Source: Shinella sp. WSJ-2 | GTDB lineage: Bacteria; Pseudomonadota; Alphaproteobacteria; Rhizobiales; Rhizobiaceae | Length of the DNA: 64,000 nt | Assembly: GCF_003432075.1 (NCBI RefSeq) | Contig: NZ_QWBU01000004.1 | Location: forward strand, 62,001 to 126,000 | Reading direction: 5' to 3' | In this document: positions 42,966-52,615 of the stretch, in pieces | How positions within the stretch are numbered: the stretch's first letter is position 1 | Layout of the letters: each line of letters starts with the position of its first letter | Position numbers and translations under genes: made by a program | The notes under the pieces: generated by a model | The model's input: the letters and a program-made list of their open reading frames with translations, nothing else | Told to the model about the DNA's origin: nothing | Databases searched by the model: none

Positions 42966-44315
42966 ATGCGACGCCCCAAAATTACGTTCATCGGCGCTGG
43001 CTCCACCGTTTTCATGAAGAACATCATCGGTGACGTGCTGCATCGTCCCGCCTTCAAGGACGCCGTCATCGCCCTGATGGACATCAATCCCGAACGCCTC
43101 GCCGAAAGCGAGATCGTCGCCGGCAAGCTCATCAAGACGCTCGGCGCGCGCGCCACGATCGAGACGCATACGGATCGCCGCGCCGCCCTTGCCGGCACGG
43201 ATTTCGTCGTGGTCGCCTTCCAGATCGGCGGCTACGAGCCCTGCACCGTCACGGATTTCGAAATCCCGAAAAAGTTCGGCCTGCGCCAGACGATCGCCGA
43301 CACGCTCGGTATCGGCGGCATCATGCGCGGCCTCAGGACCGTGCCGCATCTCTGGGCGATCTGCGCCGACATGATGGAGGTCTGCCCCAACGCGATCCTC
43401 CTGCAATACGTCAACCCGATGGCGATCAACACCTGGGCGATCGCCGAAAAGTTCCCCGCCATCCGTCAGGTCGGTCTGTGCCATTCGGTGCAGGGCACAG
43501 CCTATGAACTGTCACGCGATCTCGACATCCCCGTCAGCGAGATCCGCTACCGCGCCGCCGGCATCAACCACATGGCGTTCTTCCTGAAGTTCGAGCATCG
43601 CCAGGCCGACGGCAGCTACCGCGACCTGTATCCGGACCTTCTCGCCGGCTACCGCGACGGCCGCTTCCCCAAGCCCAGCCACTGGAACCCGCGTTGCCCC
43701 AACAAGGTGCGCTACGAGATGATGACGCGGCTCGGTTACTTCGTCACCGAAAGCTCGGAGCACTTCGCCGAATATACGCCCTGGTTCATCAAGGAGGGCC
43801 GCGAGGACCTGATCGAGAAGTTCGGCATTCCGCTCGACGAATATCCGAAGCGCTGCGTCGAGCAGATCGCCCGCTGGAAGGAAGAATCGCGCGCGCTGAC
43901 CGGCAGCGACACGATCGAGGTGAAGGAGAGCCACGAATATGCCTCCTCGATCATGAACTCGGTCTGGACCGGCGAGCCCTCAGTCATCTACGGCAACCTG
44001 CGCAACAATGGCTGCATCACCTCGCTGCCGGCCAATTGCGCGGCCGAAGTGCCCTGCCTCGTCGACGAGAACGGTATCCAGCCGACCTATATCGGCGAAC
44101 TGCCCACCCAGCTCACCGCCCTGATCCGCACCAATATCAACGTGCAGGAACTGACGGTGAAGGCGCTGACGACGGAAAATCGCGAGCACATCTATCACGC
44201 CGCGATGATGGACCCGCACACCGCCGCCGAACTGGATCTCGACCAGATCTGGAGCCTCGTCGACCAGTTGACCGCCGCCCATGGCGCGTGGCTGCCCGAA
44301 TGGGCGCGCGGCTGA
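42966..44315 (+). CDS. melA: GH4 alpha-galactosidase/alpha-glucosidase (MelA-like)
   Basis: The 449-residue glycoside hydrolase family 4 enzyme uses NAD and a divalent metal to cleave alpha-glycosides by a redox-elimination mechanism. The NAD motif GAGS is at 10-13, the CHS signature of the alpha-galactosidase branch at 172-174, and the metal ligands Cys172 and His202 (INHMAF) are present. No signal peptide is seen, so it acts in the cytoplasm on imported sugar. The ATG at 42966 is correct; the frame running back to 42525 overlaps the binding-protein gene. Melibiose or raffinose-type sugars are the likely substrates. Confidence 0.92.
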   Translation: MRRPKITFIGAGSTVFMKNIIGDVLHRPAFKDAVIALMDINPERLAESEIVAGKLIKTLGARATIETHTDRRAALAGTDFVVVAFQIGGYEPCTVTDFEIPKKFGLRQTIADTLGIGGIMRGLRTVPHLWAICADMMEVCPNAILLQYVNPMAINTWAIAEKFPAIRQVGLCHSVQGTAYELSRDLDIPVSEIRYRAAGINHMAFFLKFEHRQADGSYRDLYPDLLAGYRDGRFPKPSHWNPRCPNKVRYEMMTRLGYFVTESSEHFAEYTPWFIKEGREDLIEKFGIPLDEYPKRCVEQIARWKEESRALTGSDTIEVKESHEYASSIMNSVWTGEPSVIYGNLRNNGCITSLPANCAAEVPCLVDENGIQPTYIGELPTQLTALIRTNINVQELTVKALTTENREHIYHAAMMDPHTAAELDLDQIWSLVDQLTAAHGAWLPEWARG

Positions 44316-44328
44316 GACCACCCTTTCC

Positions 44329-44355
44329 GCGACGGGCCGGCATCCGGCCCGTCGC
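44329..44355 (+). terminator. Intra-operon hairpin before the ATPase gene
   Basis: A perfect 12-bp GC-only-rich stem (GCGACGGGCCGG / CCGGCCCGTCGC) with a 3-nt CAT loop lies 13 bp past the GH4 stop. It is very stable, so it may limit how much ATPase is made. Confidence 0.65.
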
Positions 44356-44391
44356 CTCTACGTGAAAACCGGCAAGAACAGGCGAAACACC

Positions 44392-45486
44392 ATGTCCTTC
44401 CTGACGATCGACAATGTCATCAAGCAGTTCGGCAACCTCCAGGTCGTCAAAGGCGTCTCCATCGAAGCGGAAAAGGGCGAGTTCATCGTCTTCGTCGGCC
44501 CGTCCGGCTGCGGGAAGTCGACGCTGCTGCGCATGATCGCCGGCCTGGAGGAGACCTCCGAAGGCACGATCTCCATCGACGGCGAGGACCTGACCCATGC
44601 CGACCCGGCCGATCGGCATGTGGCGATGGTGTTCCAGTCTTACGCGCTGTTTCCGCATATGTCGGTCTATGACAACATCGCCTTCGGCATGCAGATCAAC
44701 AAAGTGCCGAAGGCCGAGATCAAGGCCCGCGTGCTGGAGGCGGCGCGCATCCTGCAGATCGAGGCGCTGCTCGAGCGCAAGCCGCGCCAGCTCTCCGGCG
44801 GCCAGCGCCAGCGCGTCGCCATCGGCCGCGCCATCGTGCGCAAGCCCAAAATCTTCCTGTTCGACGAGCCGTTGTCCAATCTCGATGCCGAACTGCGCAC
44901 ACAGATGCGCGTGGAGATCGCAAAGCTGCATCAGGAGATCGGCGCGACGATGATCTACGTCACCCACGACCAGGTCGAGGCGATGACGCTCGCCGACCGC
45001 ATCGTCGTGCTGCGGGGCGGCCTTGTGGAACAGGTGGGCTCGCCCGCCGAACTCTACGACCGGCCTGCCAATCTCTTCGTCGCAGGCTTCATCGGCTCGC
45101 CGCGCATGACCTTCCTTCCCGGCCGGATCGAGGCGGCTGGCGATGCGGAAATCCGCGTCTCCTCCTCCGCCTTCGCCCGCCCGCAGACGATCCCCGGACC
45201 CTTCGCGCATCTCCCCGATGTCAACAGCACCGTCACGCTCGGCTTGCGCCCGGAATCCTTCCGGATCGACGCCACTGATCCCGTTTTGACGGCAACCGTC
45301 GAAATCACCGAACATCTCGGCGGATCGACGATTGTGCACGCCCGCACGAGCGACGGAAATTCGCTGGTGATGGCGACATCAGGACGCGCAGAACTGTGCC
45401 CCGGGGATGCCCTGCCCCTTGCTTGCATCGGCGCGCCCCACGTCTTCGATGCGCAGGGGTTGAGCCTTGCCGCCACGCGGCGATAA
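44392..45486 (+). CDS. CUT1 sugar ABC transporter ATP-binding protein (UgpC/MsmK-like)
   Basis: The 364-residue ATPase has Walker A GPSGCGKST (~37-45), Q-loop FQSYALFPHM, signature LSGGQRQR, Walker B IFLFDEPLSNLDAE and switch H in YVTHDQVEAMT. A C-terminal TOBE/OB domain follows (LGLRPESFRI and after). It energises the CUT1 permeases. The start at 44392 is the only one fitting the family; the frame back to 44281 overlaps the GH4 gene. It ends the operon, 5 bp from the convergent iron-binding-protein gene. Confidence 0.94.
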   Translation: MSFLTIDNVIKQFGNLQVVKGVSIEAEKGEFIVFVGPSGCGKSTLLRMIAGLEETSEGTISIDGEDLTHADPADRHVAMVFQSYALFPHMSVYDNIAFGMQINKVPKAEIKARVLEAARILQIEALLERKPRQLSGGQRQRVAIGRAIVRKPKIFLFDEPLSNLDAELRTQMRVEIAKLHQEIGATMIYVTHDQVEAMTLADRIVVLRGGLVEQVGSPAELYDRPANLFVAGFIGSPRMTFLPGRIEAAGDAEIRVSSSAFARPQTIPGPFAHLPDVNSTVTLGLRPESFRIDATDPVLTATVEITEHLGGSTIVHARTSDGNSLVMATSGRAELCPGDALPLACIGAPHVFDAQGLSLAATRR

Positions 45487-45491
45487 GGATC

Positions 45492-46499
45492 TTAGAGCAG
45501 ACCGGCGGCCGTCATCAGCTCGACGACCTTCTTGCTGTCGAGCGTGGAGGCCTCGACCTTCGGGGCATCCAGATCCTTGAGCGGCACGAGCTTGGGATTG
45601 GCATCGCCGGCGATCGCATATTCAAAGGATGTGCCGTCGCGCAGGATCGCCTGGCCGGCCTTGCCGGTGATCCACTTCAGGAAGGCCTGCGCCTCCTTCT
45701 GGTGCGTGCTGGTCTTCAGGATGCCGCCGCCGGAAATGCTGACAAAGGCACCCGGATCCTGGTTCTTGAAATAATGCAGCGCGACATTGCTGCTGTTTTC
45801 ACCGGTCTTCGCCTGATCGCCGAACCAGTAATAGTGATAGATCACGGCGCCTTCGACTTCACCGGCATTGACCGCCTTCATGGCCACGCTGTTGCCTTTG
45901 TAGGGCGTCGCGTTCTCTTTCATCGCCGTCAGCCACGCCGCCGTTGCCTGCTCACCCTTCAGCTGGAGCAGCGCACCGACGATCGCCTGAAAATCCGCGC
46001 CGTTCGGCGAAGCACCCCAGCGTCCCTTCCAGGCGGGATCGGCAAGGTCGAGCATCGATTTCGGCAGTTGGTCTTCGGTGAGCTTCGTCTTGTCATAGGC
46101 AAAGACGGTCGAGCGTGCAGCAATGCCCGTCCACATGCCATCCGCCGGACGATAGTCCGCCGGCACCTGGTCGAGCGTTTCCTTGTCGACGGGCGCAAAC
46201 CGCCCGGCCGCGTCGAGCAGCGCCATGGCGGGCGAGTTTTCGGTCAGGAAGAGATCGGCCGGCGTCAGGTCGCCTTCCTGCAGGATGAGGTTGGCGAATT
46301 CCATGTCGCTCCCCTTGCGGACGACGACCTTGATGCCGGTCTCCTTGGTGAACGCGTCGATCCACGCTTTTCCAAGCCCCTCGTGCTGGGCATTGTAGAT
46401 GACGAGTTCGCCGGCATCCTGCGCGCTGGCGCCGGAGGCCAGCGGAGCGGCCGCGGCAAGCGACAGGGCGGCAAAGGTCAATCGGATCGACAGGGTCAT
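45492..46499 (-). CDS. Ferric-iron ABC transporter substrate-binding protein (FbpA/AfuA-like)
   Basis: The 335-residue periplasmic protein has a signal peptide ending in GASAQDA and begins [16 protein letters not shown], the FbpA pattern. [14 protein letters not shown] supplies the paired tyrosines that usually bind Fe(III). The start at 46499 has AAGGAG at 7 nt. It is divergent from the permease-ATPase pair that completes the transporter. Iron as ligand is inferred from the paired tyrosines; other oxyanion- or sugar-phosphate-binding relatives exist. Confidence 0.9.
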   Translation of the reverse strand: MTLSIRLTFAALSLAAAAPLASGASAQDAGELVIYNAQHEGLGKAWIDAFTKETGIKVVVRKGSDMEFANLILQEGDLTPADLFLTENSPAMALLDAAGRFAPVDKETLDQVPADYRPADGMWTGIAARSTVFAYDKTKLTEDQLPKSMLDLADPAWKGRWGASPNGADFQAIVGALLQLKGEQATAAWLTAMKENATPYKGNSVAMKAVNAGEVEGAVIYHYYWFGDQAKTGENSSNVALHYFKNQDPGAFVSISGGGILKTSTHQKEAQAFLKWITGKAGQAILRDGTSFEYAIAGDANPKLVPLKDLDAPKVEASTLDSKKVVELMTAAGLL

Positions 46500-46695
46500 G
46501 GTAGTCTCCTTCACAAGGCCGAGATACCGCCCGAAAACTGGGCAAGCGCACTCTACTTATCGCGGCATCGCGTCCCGCGCCAGTGTCACCACGCCGCAGG
46601 CAAAGCGAAAACCATTGCCTTTCACTCAACAAATCCTTAGGGCAGGAGCGGATGGTCCGCCGCGTGCGAAACGATCGTCCGTTCGTTCTCATGGC

Positions 46696-48291
46696 ATGAA
46701 GGCATGGGCCTTGTTGCAGGATAGTACAGTTCAGATAGTCGTCCGGCCGTGGCCGGCCCGGCGGCGCTTGTGCGCGTCGCTGCCGAATGTCTCCATCACC
46801 ATGCTTGCAGGGCTGGTGGCCTTATTCAGCCTCGTACCGCTCGGCTTCATCGGCTGGGTGACCTACGATGTCGGCTGGGAGACGGTGAAGACGCTGGTTT
46901 TCCGGCCGCGCGTAGGCGAACTCGTTCTCAGCACCGTCTACCTCGAACTCCTGACGATCCCGCTGTCGATTGCGGTCGCTGTCGCCATGGCCTGGCTGAC
47001 CGAGCGCACCGACATTCCCGGCGCCCGCCTGTGGGCGTGGCTGGGGATCACGCCGCTTGCCGTTCCCGCCTTCGTGCACAGCTATGCCTGGGTCAGCCTC
47101 CTGCCCAGCCTGCGGGGTCTTGCCGGCGGCACCTTCGTCGCGGTGCTCGCCTATTATCCGTTTCTCTACCTGCCGATCGCAGCCGCGCTGCGGCGACTCG
47201 ACCCCGCTGTCGAGGATGCTGCCGCCTCGCTCGGCCTCGCCCCCATCGCCGTGTTCTTCCGCGTGGTGCTGCCGCAACTCAGGCTCGCCATCTGCGGCGG
47301 CTCGCTGCTAATTGGCCTGCATCTCCTGTCGGAATACGGCCTCTTCGCGATGATCCGCTTCGACACGCTGGCCACCGCCATCGTCGATCAGTTCCAGTCC
47401 TCCTATAACAGCCCCGCCGCCAACATGATCGGCGGCGTGCTGGTCAGCTGCTGTCTGTTCCTGCTTGCGCTGGAAGTGCTGCTGCGCGGCAATGAGCGAT
47501 ATGCGCGCGTCGGCACCGGTGCGGCGCGGCCGGCCGAACGGCGGCGGCTTGGCCGCCTCGCCGGGCCTGCATTGCTTCTGCCGGTGGGACTTGCAGCGCT
47601 GACTCTCGGCGTGCCGCTGATAACGCTCGGCCGCTGGCTCTGGCTCGGCGGCGCCGGCATCTGGGACAGCACGGTCACCGGCGCGGTCAGCGAAACCCTG
47701 CTGCTGGCTCTGGCCGGCGGTGTGCTCGCGACGGCTGTCGCCGTTCCCATGGCCTGGCTTTCGGTGCGCGCGCCCGGACGATTGCAGCGGCTTCTCGAAG
47801 CCTGCCACTATTATGTCGGCTCACTGCCCGGCGTCGTGGTTGCATTAGCGCTCGTCTCGATCACAGTGCGCTTTCTGTTGCCGCTCTACCAGACGTTTGC
47901 CATGCTGCTGGCCGGTTATGTGCTGCTGTTTCTGCCGCGCGCCATGATCGGCTTGCGGGCCAGCATCGCACAGGCGCCCGTCGAACTGGAACGCGCTGCA
48001 ATGGCGCTCGGGCGCACACCCGTGCAGGCGCTGCGGCAGGTTACGCTGCGGCTCGCCGCCCCCGGTGCGGCGGCCAGTGTCGCCCTCGTCGCGCTCGGCA
48101 TCACCAACGAGCTGACCGCGACCCTGATGCTTGCGCCGAACGGCGTCGAGACGCTGGCGACACGATTCTGGTCGCTGACCAGCGAGATCGACTATGTCGC
48201 CGCGGCCCCCTATGCGACGATGATGGTGGTGCTCTCGCTGCCGCTGACCCTTCTTCTCCATGCCCAATCGAAACGGACGGCCGGCCAATGA
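46696..48291 (+). CDS. Ferric-iron ABC transporter permease (FbpB/AfuB-like)
   Basis: This permease of about 531 residues has two fused halves, each with about six helices and an EAA loop: [19 protein letters not shown] in the first, and [23 protein letters not shown] in the second. This layout is diagnostic of the FbpB/SfuB iron family. The start is uncertain: ATG 46696 fits the family length, but no clear ribosome site is seen, and ATG 46801 is an alternative. It overlaps the ATPase gene by 4 bp (ATGA). Confidence 0.88.
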   Translation: MKAWALLQDSTVQIVVRPWPARRRLCASLPNVSITMLAGLVALFSLVPLGFIGWVTYDVGWETVKTLVFRPRVGELVLSTVYLELLTIPLSIAVAVAMAWLTERTDIPGARLWAWLGITPLAVPAFVHSYAWVSLLPSLRGLAGGTFVAVLAYYPFLYLPIAAALRRLDPAVEDAAASLGLAPIAVFFRVVLPQLRLAICGGSLLIGLHLLSEYGLFAMIRFDTLATAIVDQFQSSYNSPAANMIGGVLVSCCLFLLALEVLLRGNERYARVGTGAARPAERRRLGRLAGPALLLPVGLAALTLGVPLITLGRWLWLGGAGIWDSTVTGAVSETLLLALAGGVLATAVAVPMAWLSVRAPGRLQRLLEACHYYVGSLPGVVVALALVSITVRFLLPLYQTFAMLLAGYVLLFLPRAMIGLRASIAQAPVELERAAMALGRTPVQALRQVTLRLAAPGAAASVALVALGITNELTATLMLAPNGVETLATRFWSLTSEIDYVAAAPYATMMVVLSLPLTLLLHAQSKRTAGQ

Positions 48292-49322
48292 CGCTGCTCT
48301 CCCTTGAAGCCATCAGCAAGCGCTACGGCGAAGTCCAGGCCCTGGATGGCGTCAGCCTAACGGTCAAACCGGGCAGCCGCACGGCCGTGGTCGGCCCCTC
48401 GGGATCGGGCAAATCGACGCTGCTGCGCATCATCGCCGGTTTCGAGTTCCCCGACAGCGGCCGCGTGTCCTGCGATGGGGCGCTGTTGGCCGAAGGACCT
48501 GCCGGCGTGCCCGCCCACAAGCGCGGCATCGGGATCGTCTCGCAGGACGGCGCGCTGTTTCCGCACCTGAGCGTCGCCGAAAACATCGCCTTCGGCTTCG
48601 AGCGCGGCAAGGCCGACCATGCGAAGCGCGTCGCCGATCTGCTCGACATGGTGGAACTCGACGGCAGCATGGCCACCCGCCGACCGCACCAGCTCTCCGG
48701 CGGCCAGCAGCAGCGCGTGGCATTGGCCCGCGCACTTGGCCGCCAGCCGCGCCTGATGCTGCTCGACGAGCCCTTTTCCGCCCTCGACACCGGCCTGCGC
48801 GAGGCCATGCGCAAGGCCGTCGCGCGGGTCCTGCAGAACGCCTGCATCACCGCCATCCTCGTGACCCACGACCAGACGGAGGCGCTTTCCTTCGCCGACC
48901 AGGTGGCGGTGCTGCGGGAGGGTAAGCTCATTCAGTCCGGCCCGCCGCAGACCCTCTATCGGCAGCCCCGCGATCGGGAAACGGCGCTCTTCCTCGGTGA
49001 CGCCGTTCTCCTGCCGGCCACCGTCGGGGATGGCTTTGCCGATTGCGCGCTCGGACGCGTCGCCATCGACGGCAATCACACCGGCAAGGCGGATATCATG
49101 CTGCGGCCGGAGCAGATCAGCATCGCCGTCGACAACGCCGCGCCGAAGACCGGCGCCCGCGTGGTCGATGTCCAGTTCGGCGGTGCCGTCTCGACGGTCG
49201 CAATCGCGCTGCCCGATACCTCCTTGCCGCCCGTACTGATCCGTACATCCGGCATCGCCCTTCCCAGCCCCGGCGATATCGTCCAGCTGGACATTGCCGG
49301 CCGTGCACATGTCCTCGCCTAG
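48288..49322 (+). CDS. Ferric-iron ABC transporter ATP-binding protein (FbpC/AfuC-like)
   Basis: The 344-residue ATPase has Walker [11 protein letters not shown]-loop [12 protein letters not shown], signature LSGGQQQR, Walker [13 protein letters not shown] and switch H in [13 protein letters not shown]-terminal TOBE regulatory domain follows ([12 protein letters not shown]). The Q-loop and accessory domain fit FbpC-type iron importers. It is coupled to the permease by a 4-bp overlap and followed 10 bp later by dapB. Confidence 0.92.
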   Translation: MTLLSLEAISKRYGEVQALDGVSLTVKPGSRTAVVGPSGSGKSTLLRIIAGFEFPDSGRVSCDGALLAEGPAGVPAHKRGIGIVSQDGALFPHLSVAENIAFGFERGKADHAKRVADLLDMVELDGSMATRRPHQLSGGQQQRVALARALGRQPRLMLLDEPFSALDTGLREAMRKAVARVLQNACITAILVTHDQTEALSFADQVAVLREGKLIQSGPPQTLYRQPRDRETALFLGDAVLLPATVGDGFADCALGRVAIDGNHTGKADIMLRPEQISIAVDNAAPKTGARVVDVQFGGAVSTVAIALPDTSLPPVLIRTSGIALPSPGDIVQLDIAGRAHVLA

Positions 49323-49332
49323 GGAGCGCGAA

Positions 49333-50109
49333 ATGCCGATCAAAGTTGCCGTCGCTGGATCGCGGGGACGGATGGGCCAGACGATCGTCGCGGCGTCGCA
49401 GGCGGACAAGACGTTTCACTATATCGGCGGGATCGGCAGGTCCGAGCACGACGAAGCCGGCTTCCTCCCTATCGAAGAGGCATTTGAAACCGCCGACGTC
49501 ATCATCGATTTTTCAACGGCGGCATCCGCCGCCGCACTCGCCGAGCGATGTGCCGGTCGCAGCGGTCCGGCGCTGGTCATCGGCGCGACGGGTTTCGACC
49601 GGGACGAGGAAGACAGAATGGCTGCAGCCGCAAGCCGGATTGCCATCCTGCGCTCCGGCAACTTCTCCATCGGTCTCAATCTCCTGACGACGGTGATTGC
49701 GCAGATGTCCGCCATCCTGCCGCCCGACACCTGGGACATCGAGATCACCGAGGCCCATCACCGCCGCAAGGTCGATGCCCCCTCCGGAACCGCGCTCATG
49801 CTGGGCGAGGCGGCGGCAGAGGGACGTGCGGTTTCTCTCGACAGCGTGGAACGGCGCAGCCGCGATGGAATGACGGGAATGCGGCCCGAGGGCGAGATCG
49901 GCTTCTCGGTCGTCCGCGGCGGCGGCATTGTCGGTGAACACAGCGTAATCTTCGCCGCCGAGGAAGAAGTGATCACGATCTCCCATTCCGCCCTGGGACG
50001 CGGCATGTTCGCCCGCGGCGCACTGGCGGCGGCCCGCTGGATCGTCGGCAGACCGCCGGGCGCCTATACGATGGCAGATGTGCTCGATCCGGCCGGATCC
50101 AGGGATTGA
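49333..50109 (+). CDS. dapB: 4-hydroxy-tetrahydrodipicolinate reductase
   Basis: The 258-residue enzyme carries out the reductive step in the diaminopimelate/lysine pathway. The cofactor motif VAVAGSRGRMG is at 5-15. The catalytic block EAHHRRKVDAPSGTAL (140-155) includes the two His and Lys146 of the active site. The start at 49333 has GGGAG at 6 nt. Its place directly behind an iron transporter, with no other lysine gene near, is unusual. This may be an extra copy or a co-transcribed passenger. Confidence 0.93.
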   Translation: MPIKVAVAGSRGRMGQTIVAASQADKTFHYIGGIGRSEHDEAGFLPIEEAFETADVIIDFSTAASAAALAERCAGRSGPALVIGATGFDRDEEDRMAAAASRIAILRSGNFSIGLNLLTTVIAQMSAILPPDTWDIEITEAHHRRKVDAPSGTALMLGEAAAEGRAVSLDSVERRSRDGMTGMRPEGEIGFSVVRGGGIVGEHSVIFAAEEEVITISHSALGRGMFARGALAAARWIVGRPPGAYTMADVLDPAGSRD

Positions 50110-50115
50110 ACACAC

Positions 50116-50147
50116 GAACACCGCCCTGCGGAAACCGGACGGTGTTC
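50116..50147. terminator. Bidirectional hairpin between dapB and the protease gene
   Basis: An 8-bp stem (GAACACCG / CGGTGTTC) with a 16-nt loop lies between convergent genes and is followed by TTC on the right. It is a moderate terminator candidate. Confidence 0.5.
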
Positions 50148-50164
50148 TTCACGATCTCCGGCGA

Positions 50165-51676
50165 CTAACCGACCGAGAAGGGCACGGTGACGAAGGTCTG
50201 CTCGTCCTGGCGCTGGACGAGAAGCAGCACGGCCTTGCGTCCGGCCTTGCCGGCCTCTGCCACGGCCGTCTTCGCTTCACGCGCCGAGGCCACCGGCTTC
50301 TGGTTCACCGAGAGGATAACATCGCCGGGTTGCAGCCCGGCATCGGCGGCCGGCCTGTCCGGATTGACGCCCTCGACGACGGCACCGTTTTCACCCTTCG
50401 GCAGGCCGAGCGACTGGCGCATGTCCGCCGTCAGGTCGCCGAGCTGGACGCCGATGGTCGGCACGCGTTGGCCGGCCTCGCCCGACTTGCCGCCGGCATC
50501 GGCCAGAACCTGCCCGCCGCCACCGTCATTCGCGCCGATGGTGATCGTCAGGTTCTTGTCGGCACCATCGCGCCAGACCGTCAGGCCCTGCTTTTCACCG
50601 GGTGAGAGATCGGCGACCATGCGCGAGAGATCGCGCGGCGAGGTTACCGCCTTGCCGCCGAGCGCCGTGACGACGTCGCCGGAGCGGATGCCGGCCTTGG
50701 CGGCGGGCGTACCGTCATCGACCCGCGCCACCAGCGCGCCGGCCGGCTTGGCCAATCCGATCGCATCGGCAACATCAGCGGTCACCGGCTGGATCTGCAC
50801 GCCGATGAAGCCGTGTTCGATCGAACCGTCCTTCATCAGTTTGGCGACGACGGTCTGCGCCTGATCGGACGGGATGGCGAAGCCGACGCCGACGCTGCCG
50901 CCATTCGGCGAATAGATCGCCGTGTTGATGCCGACCACCTTGCCATCGATCCCGACGAGCGGGCCACCGGAATTGCCGTGGTTGATCGGCGCGTCGATCT
51001 GGATGAAATCGTCATACGGACCGCTGTGCAGGTCGCGGCCGCGGGCCGAGACGATGCCGGCCGTCACCGTCGTGCCGATGCCGAACGGGTTGCCGATGGC
51101 CAGGATCGGATCGCCAGCGCGCAGTTTGTCCGACTGTCCCCAGTCGATGGTGGCAAGCGGCTTGTCCGGCTCGATCTTCACCACGGCTAGGTCGGACTTC
51201 GGATCGGCCCCGACGAGCTTGGCCGGCAGTTCCGTGCCGTCGTCGAGCGTCACTTTGATCGTACTCGCTTTGTCGATGACGTGGTTGTTGGTGACGATAT
51301 AGCCGTCGCGCGTCAAGACGAAGCCGGAGCCGAGCGCCTCGGCTTTACCGCTCGGGCGCTGATCGGGCACCGGCATCTGCCGCTCGCCGAAGAAGTCGCG
51401 GAACTGCTGGTCGAAGGGGCTGTCGCCGCCGAAGGGCGAGGTGCCGTCGGCGGAGGCATTCTCGGCCTTCAGCGTGGTCGTGATGGTGACGACGGCGGGC
51501 TTGTCGGCCGAGACGATGGCTGCAAACGAGCCGTCTGCAAGGACCGAACCGAAGCTTTGCGGCGCGGCGGCTTGCGCGGCCTGCGTGCCGAGAAGGCTGG
51601 AGGCGGCCACGGGCACCACCAGCAGGGCAACGCCGAGAAGCGCTGCGACACGATATTTTTCAAGAATTCTGGTCAT
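50165..51676 (-). CDS. degP: DegP/HtrA-type periplasmic serine protease
   Basis: The 503-residue protease has a signal peptide (cleavage near AQAAAP) and a trypsin-like domain with H132 (TNNHVI), D162 (SDLAVV) and S236 (HGNSGGPL). Two PDZ domains follow (GVQIQPVT... and GVQLGDLT...). It degrades or refolds damaged envelope proteins in the periplasm. A ~25-residue insertion rich in Gly, Phe and Asp (~75-105) resembles the LA loop. The start at 51676 has AAAGGAAG at ~8 nt. It appears to be a single-gene unit. Rhizobia carry several paralogues, so the symbol is a family label. Confidence 0.94.
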   Translation of the reverse strand: MTRILEKYRVAALLGVALLVVPVAASSLLGTQAAQAAAPQSFGSVLADGSFAAIVSADKPAVVTITTTLKAENASADGTSPFGGDSPFDQQFRDFFGERQMPVPDQRPSGKAEALGSGFVLTRDGYIVTNNHVIDKASTIKVTLDDGTELPAKLVGADPKSDLAVVKIEPDKPLATIDWGQSDKLRAGDPILAIGNPFGIGTTVTAGIVSARGRDLHSGPYDDFIQIDAPINHGNSGGPLVGIDGKVVGINTAIYSPNGGSVGVGFAIPSDQAQTVVAKLMKDGSIEHGFIGVQIQPVTADVADAIGLAKPAGALVARVDDGTPAAKAGIRSGDVVTALGGKAVTSPRDLSRMVADLSPGEKQGLTVWRDGADKNLTITIGANDGGGGQVLADAGGKSGEAGQRVPTIGVQLGDLTADMRQSLGLPKGENGAVVEGVNPDRPAADAGLQPGDVILSVNQKPVASAREAKTAVAEAGKAGRKAVLLLVQRQDEQTFVTVPFSVG

Positions 51677-51849
51677 GGTCGTCTTCCTTTGTTCGGCGCC
51701 CCGGTGCCTAGCGCCGGCGCCGGAGCGCACGAAACCGGACCGCAGGTGCAGGGCGGCCGATCTCGTTTGTGGTTGATGGAAATCCCGGCGGCCTCCAGGG
51801 CGAGGCCCAGATTTGACGCCGGCCCCTAGAGCGGAGGCGGCGAGTTCAT

Positions 51850-51875
51850 CCGGCGGGCGCGGGGTCGCCCGCCGG
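51850..51875 (-). terminator. Hairpin after the small secreted-protein gene
   Basis: A perfect 10-bp stem (CCGGCGGGCG / CGCCCGCCGG) with a 6-nt loop lies 10 bp past the stop of the leftward gene at 51885. Confidence 0.65.
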
Positions 51876-51884
51876 TTGTGAGCG

Positions 51885-52298
51885 TCAGCTCATCCGGGGA
51901 ACATCCCGGTTGAGTTCGCGGATGTCGCCCTTGAGGCGCAGGAAGGTAGCCTTCGGGATCGCGCCTCTGTGCATGTCGGCAACCGCCAGGGCGTGACTGC
52001 GGATGCTGCTGGCCTCACCCTCGTACTTGCGTGCGGCGCTGGCCGAAAGCTTGTGCATGGCCTCGTCCCGCTCGATCTTCCTGTCGGTCGCGCGGATTTC
52101 AGCGAGGACCTGGCTGAGACGCGGCTTGTGGACCTGCGTCGGCGTGACGATGGCCGGCGTCGGTTGGACGAGCGGTTCGGAATCGTGCCCGCCCATGCCG
52201 ATGGCGGCACCCTGGTGCCCACTGGCGGCGAAGGCGCCACCGGTGGCTAGCGAGAGTGCGATGGTGGCGAAGGCGATGGTTTTGAATGTCGAGCGCAT
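51885..52298 (-). CDS. Small secreted helical protein of unknown function
   Basis: The 137-residue protein has a signal peptide ending in GGAFAASGHQ. A charged, mainly helical mature part follows (QVLAEIRATDRKIERDEAMHKLSA, KYEGEASSIRSHALAVADMHRGAI). It has no cysteines or known motif. The ordered Arg/Lys/Glu repeats suggest a coiled helical bundle in the periplasm. I do not recognise a family. It follows the lpiA-acvB operon in the same direction but is separated from it by 317 bp. Confidence 0.7.
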   Translation of the reverse strand: MRSTFKTIAFATIALSLATGGAFAASGHQGAAIGMGGHDSEPLVQPTPAIVTPTQVHKPRLSQVLAEIRATDRKIERDEAMHKLSASAARKYEGEASSIRSHALAVADMHRGAIPKATFLRLKGDIRELNRDVPRMS

Positions 52299-52615
52299 GA
52301 TGCGTATCCTCGATGAAATGGGGAATTTTCCGTCCCCGGCAGGCTGTCCGGTGTCGTCGCGTCGCGGTTGCTTCCCGCCGGCGGCATCCAGCCTGTCACC
52401 ATCTATAAGCTCGCCGATCGGCCCAGGTCATGTTACAATTAAATAAAGTTTCGGCCGGCATTTTTGCCAAAGTATTGCCGGGATTGAGGAATTCTCCTGA
52501 GCGAAATTCCGCGGAACGACTTTCCGTTCAAAGGGTTACCCAAAAACGCGCCGGAGAAAGGTGCAGCCTGCTGCATGACGGATCTGTAATCTTTAGGGCA
52601 TTGCGCCTTGCAGGT
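52299..52615. other. Intergenic region, promoter of the small secreted-protein gene
   Basis: This 317-bp gap holds no gene. It contains an AT-rich patch around 52432-52450 that may be the leftward promoter region of the 51885 gene. The right part probably contains the 3' end of the acvB message. No convincing palindrome or terminator was found. Confidence 0.4.

Noticed and set aside
52400-52440. GTAAC-like match on the minus strand as a third SigF promoter
   Set aside because: The -10 partner at 17 nt reads GCGAG, not CGTAG, and the gene is unrelated to the bufferin module.
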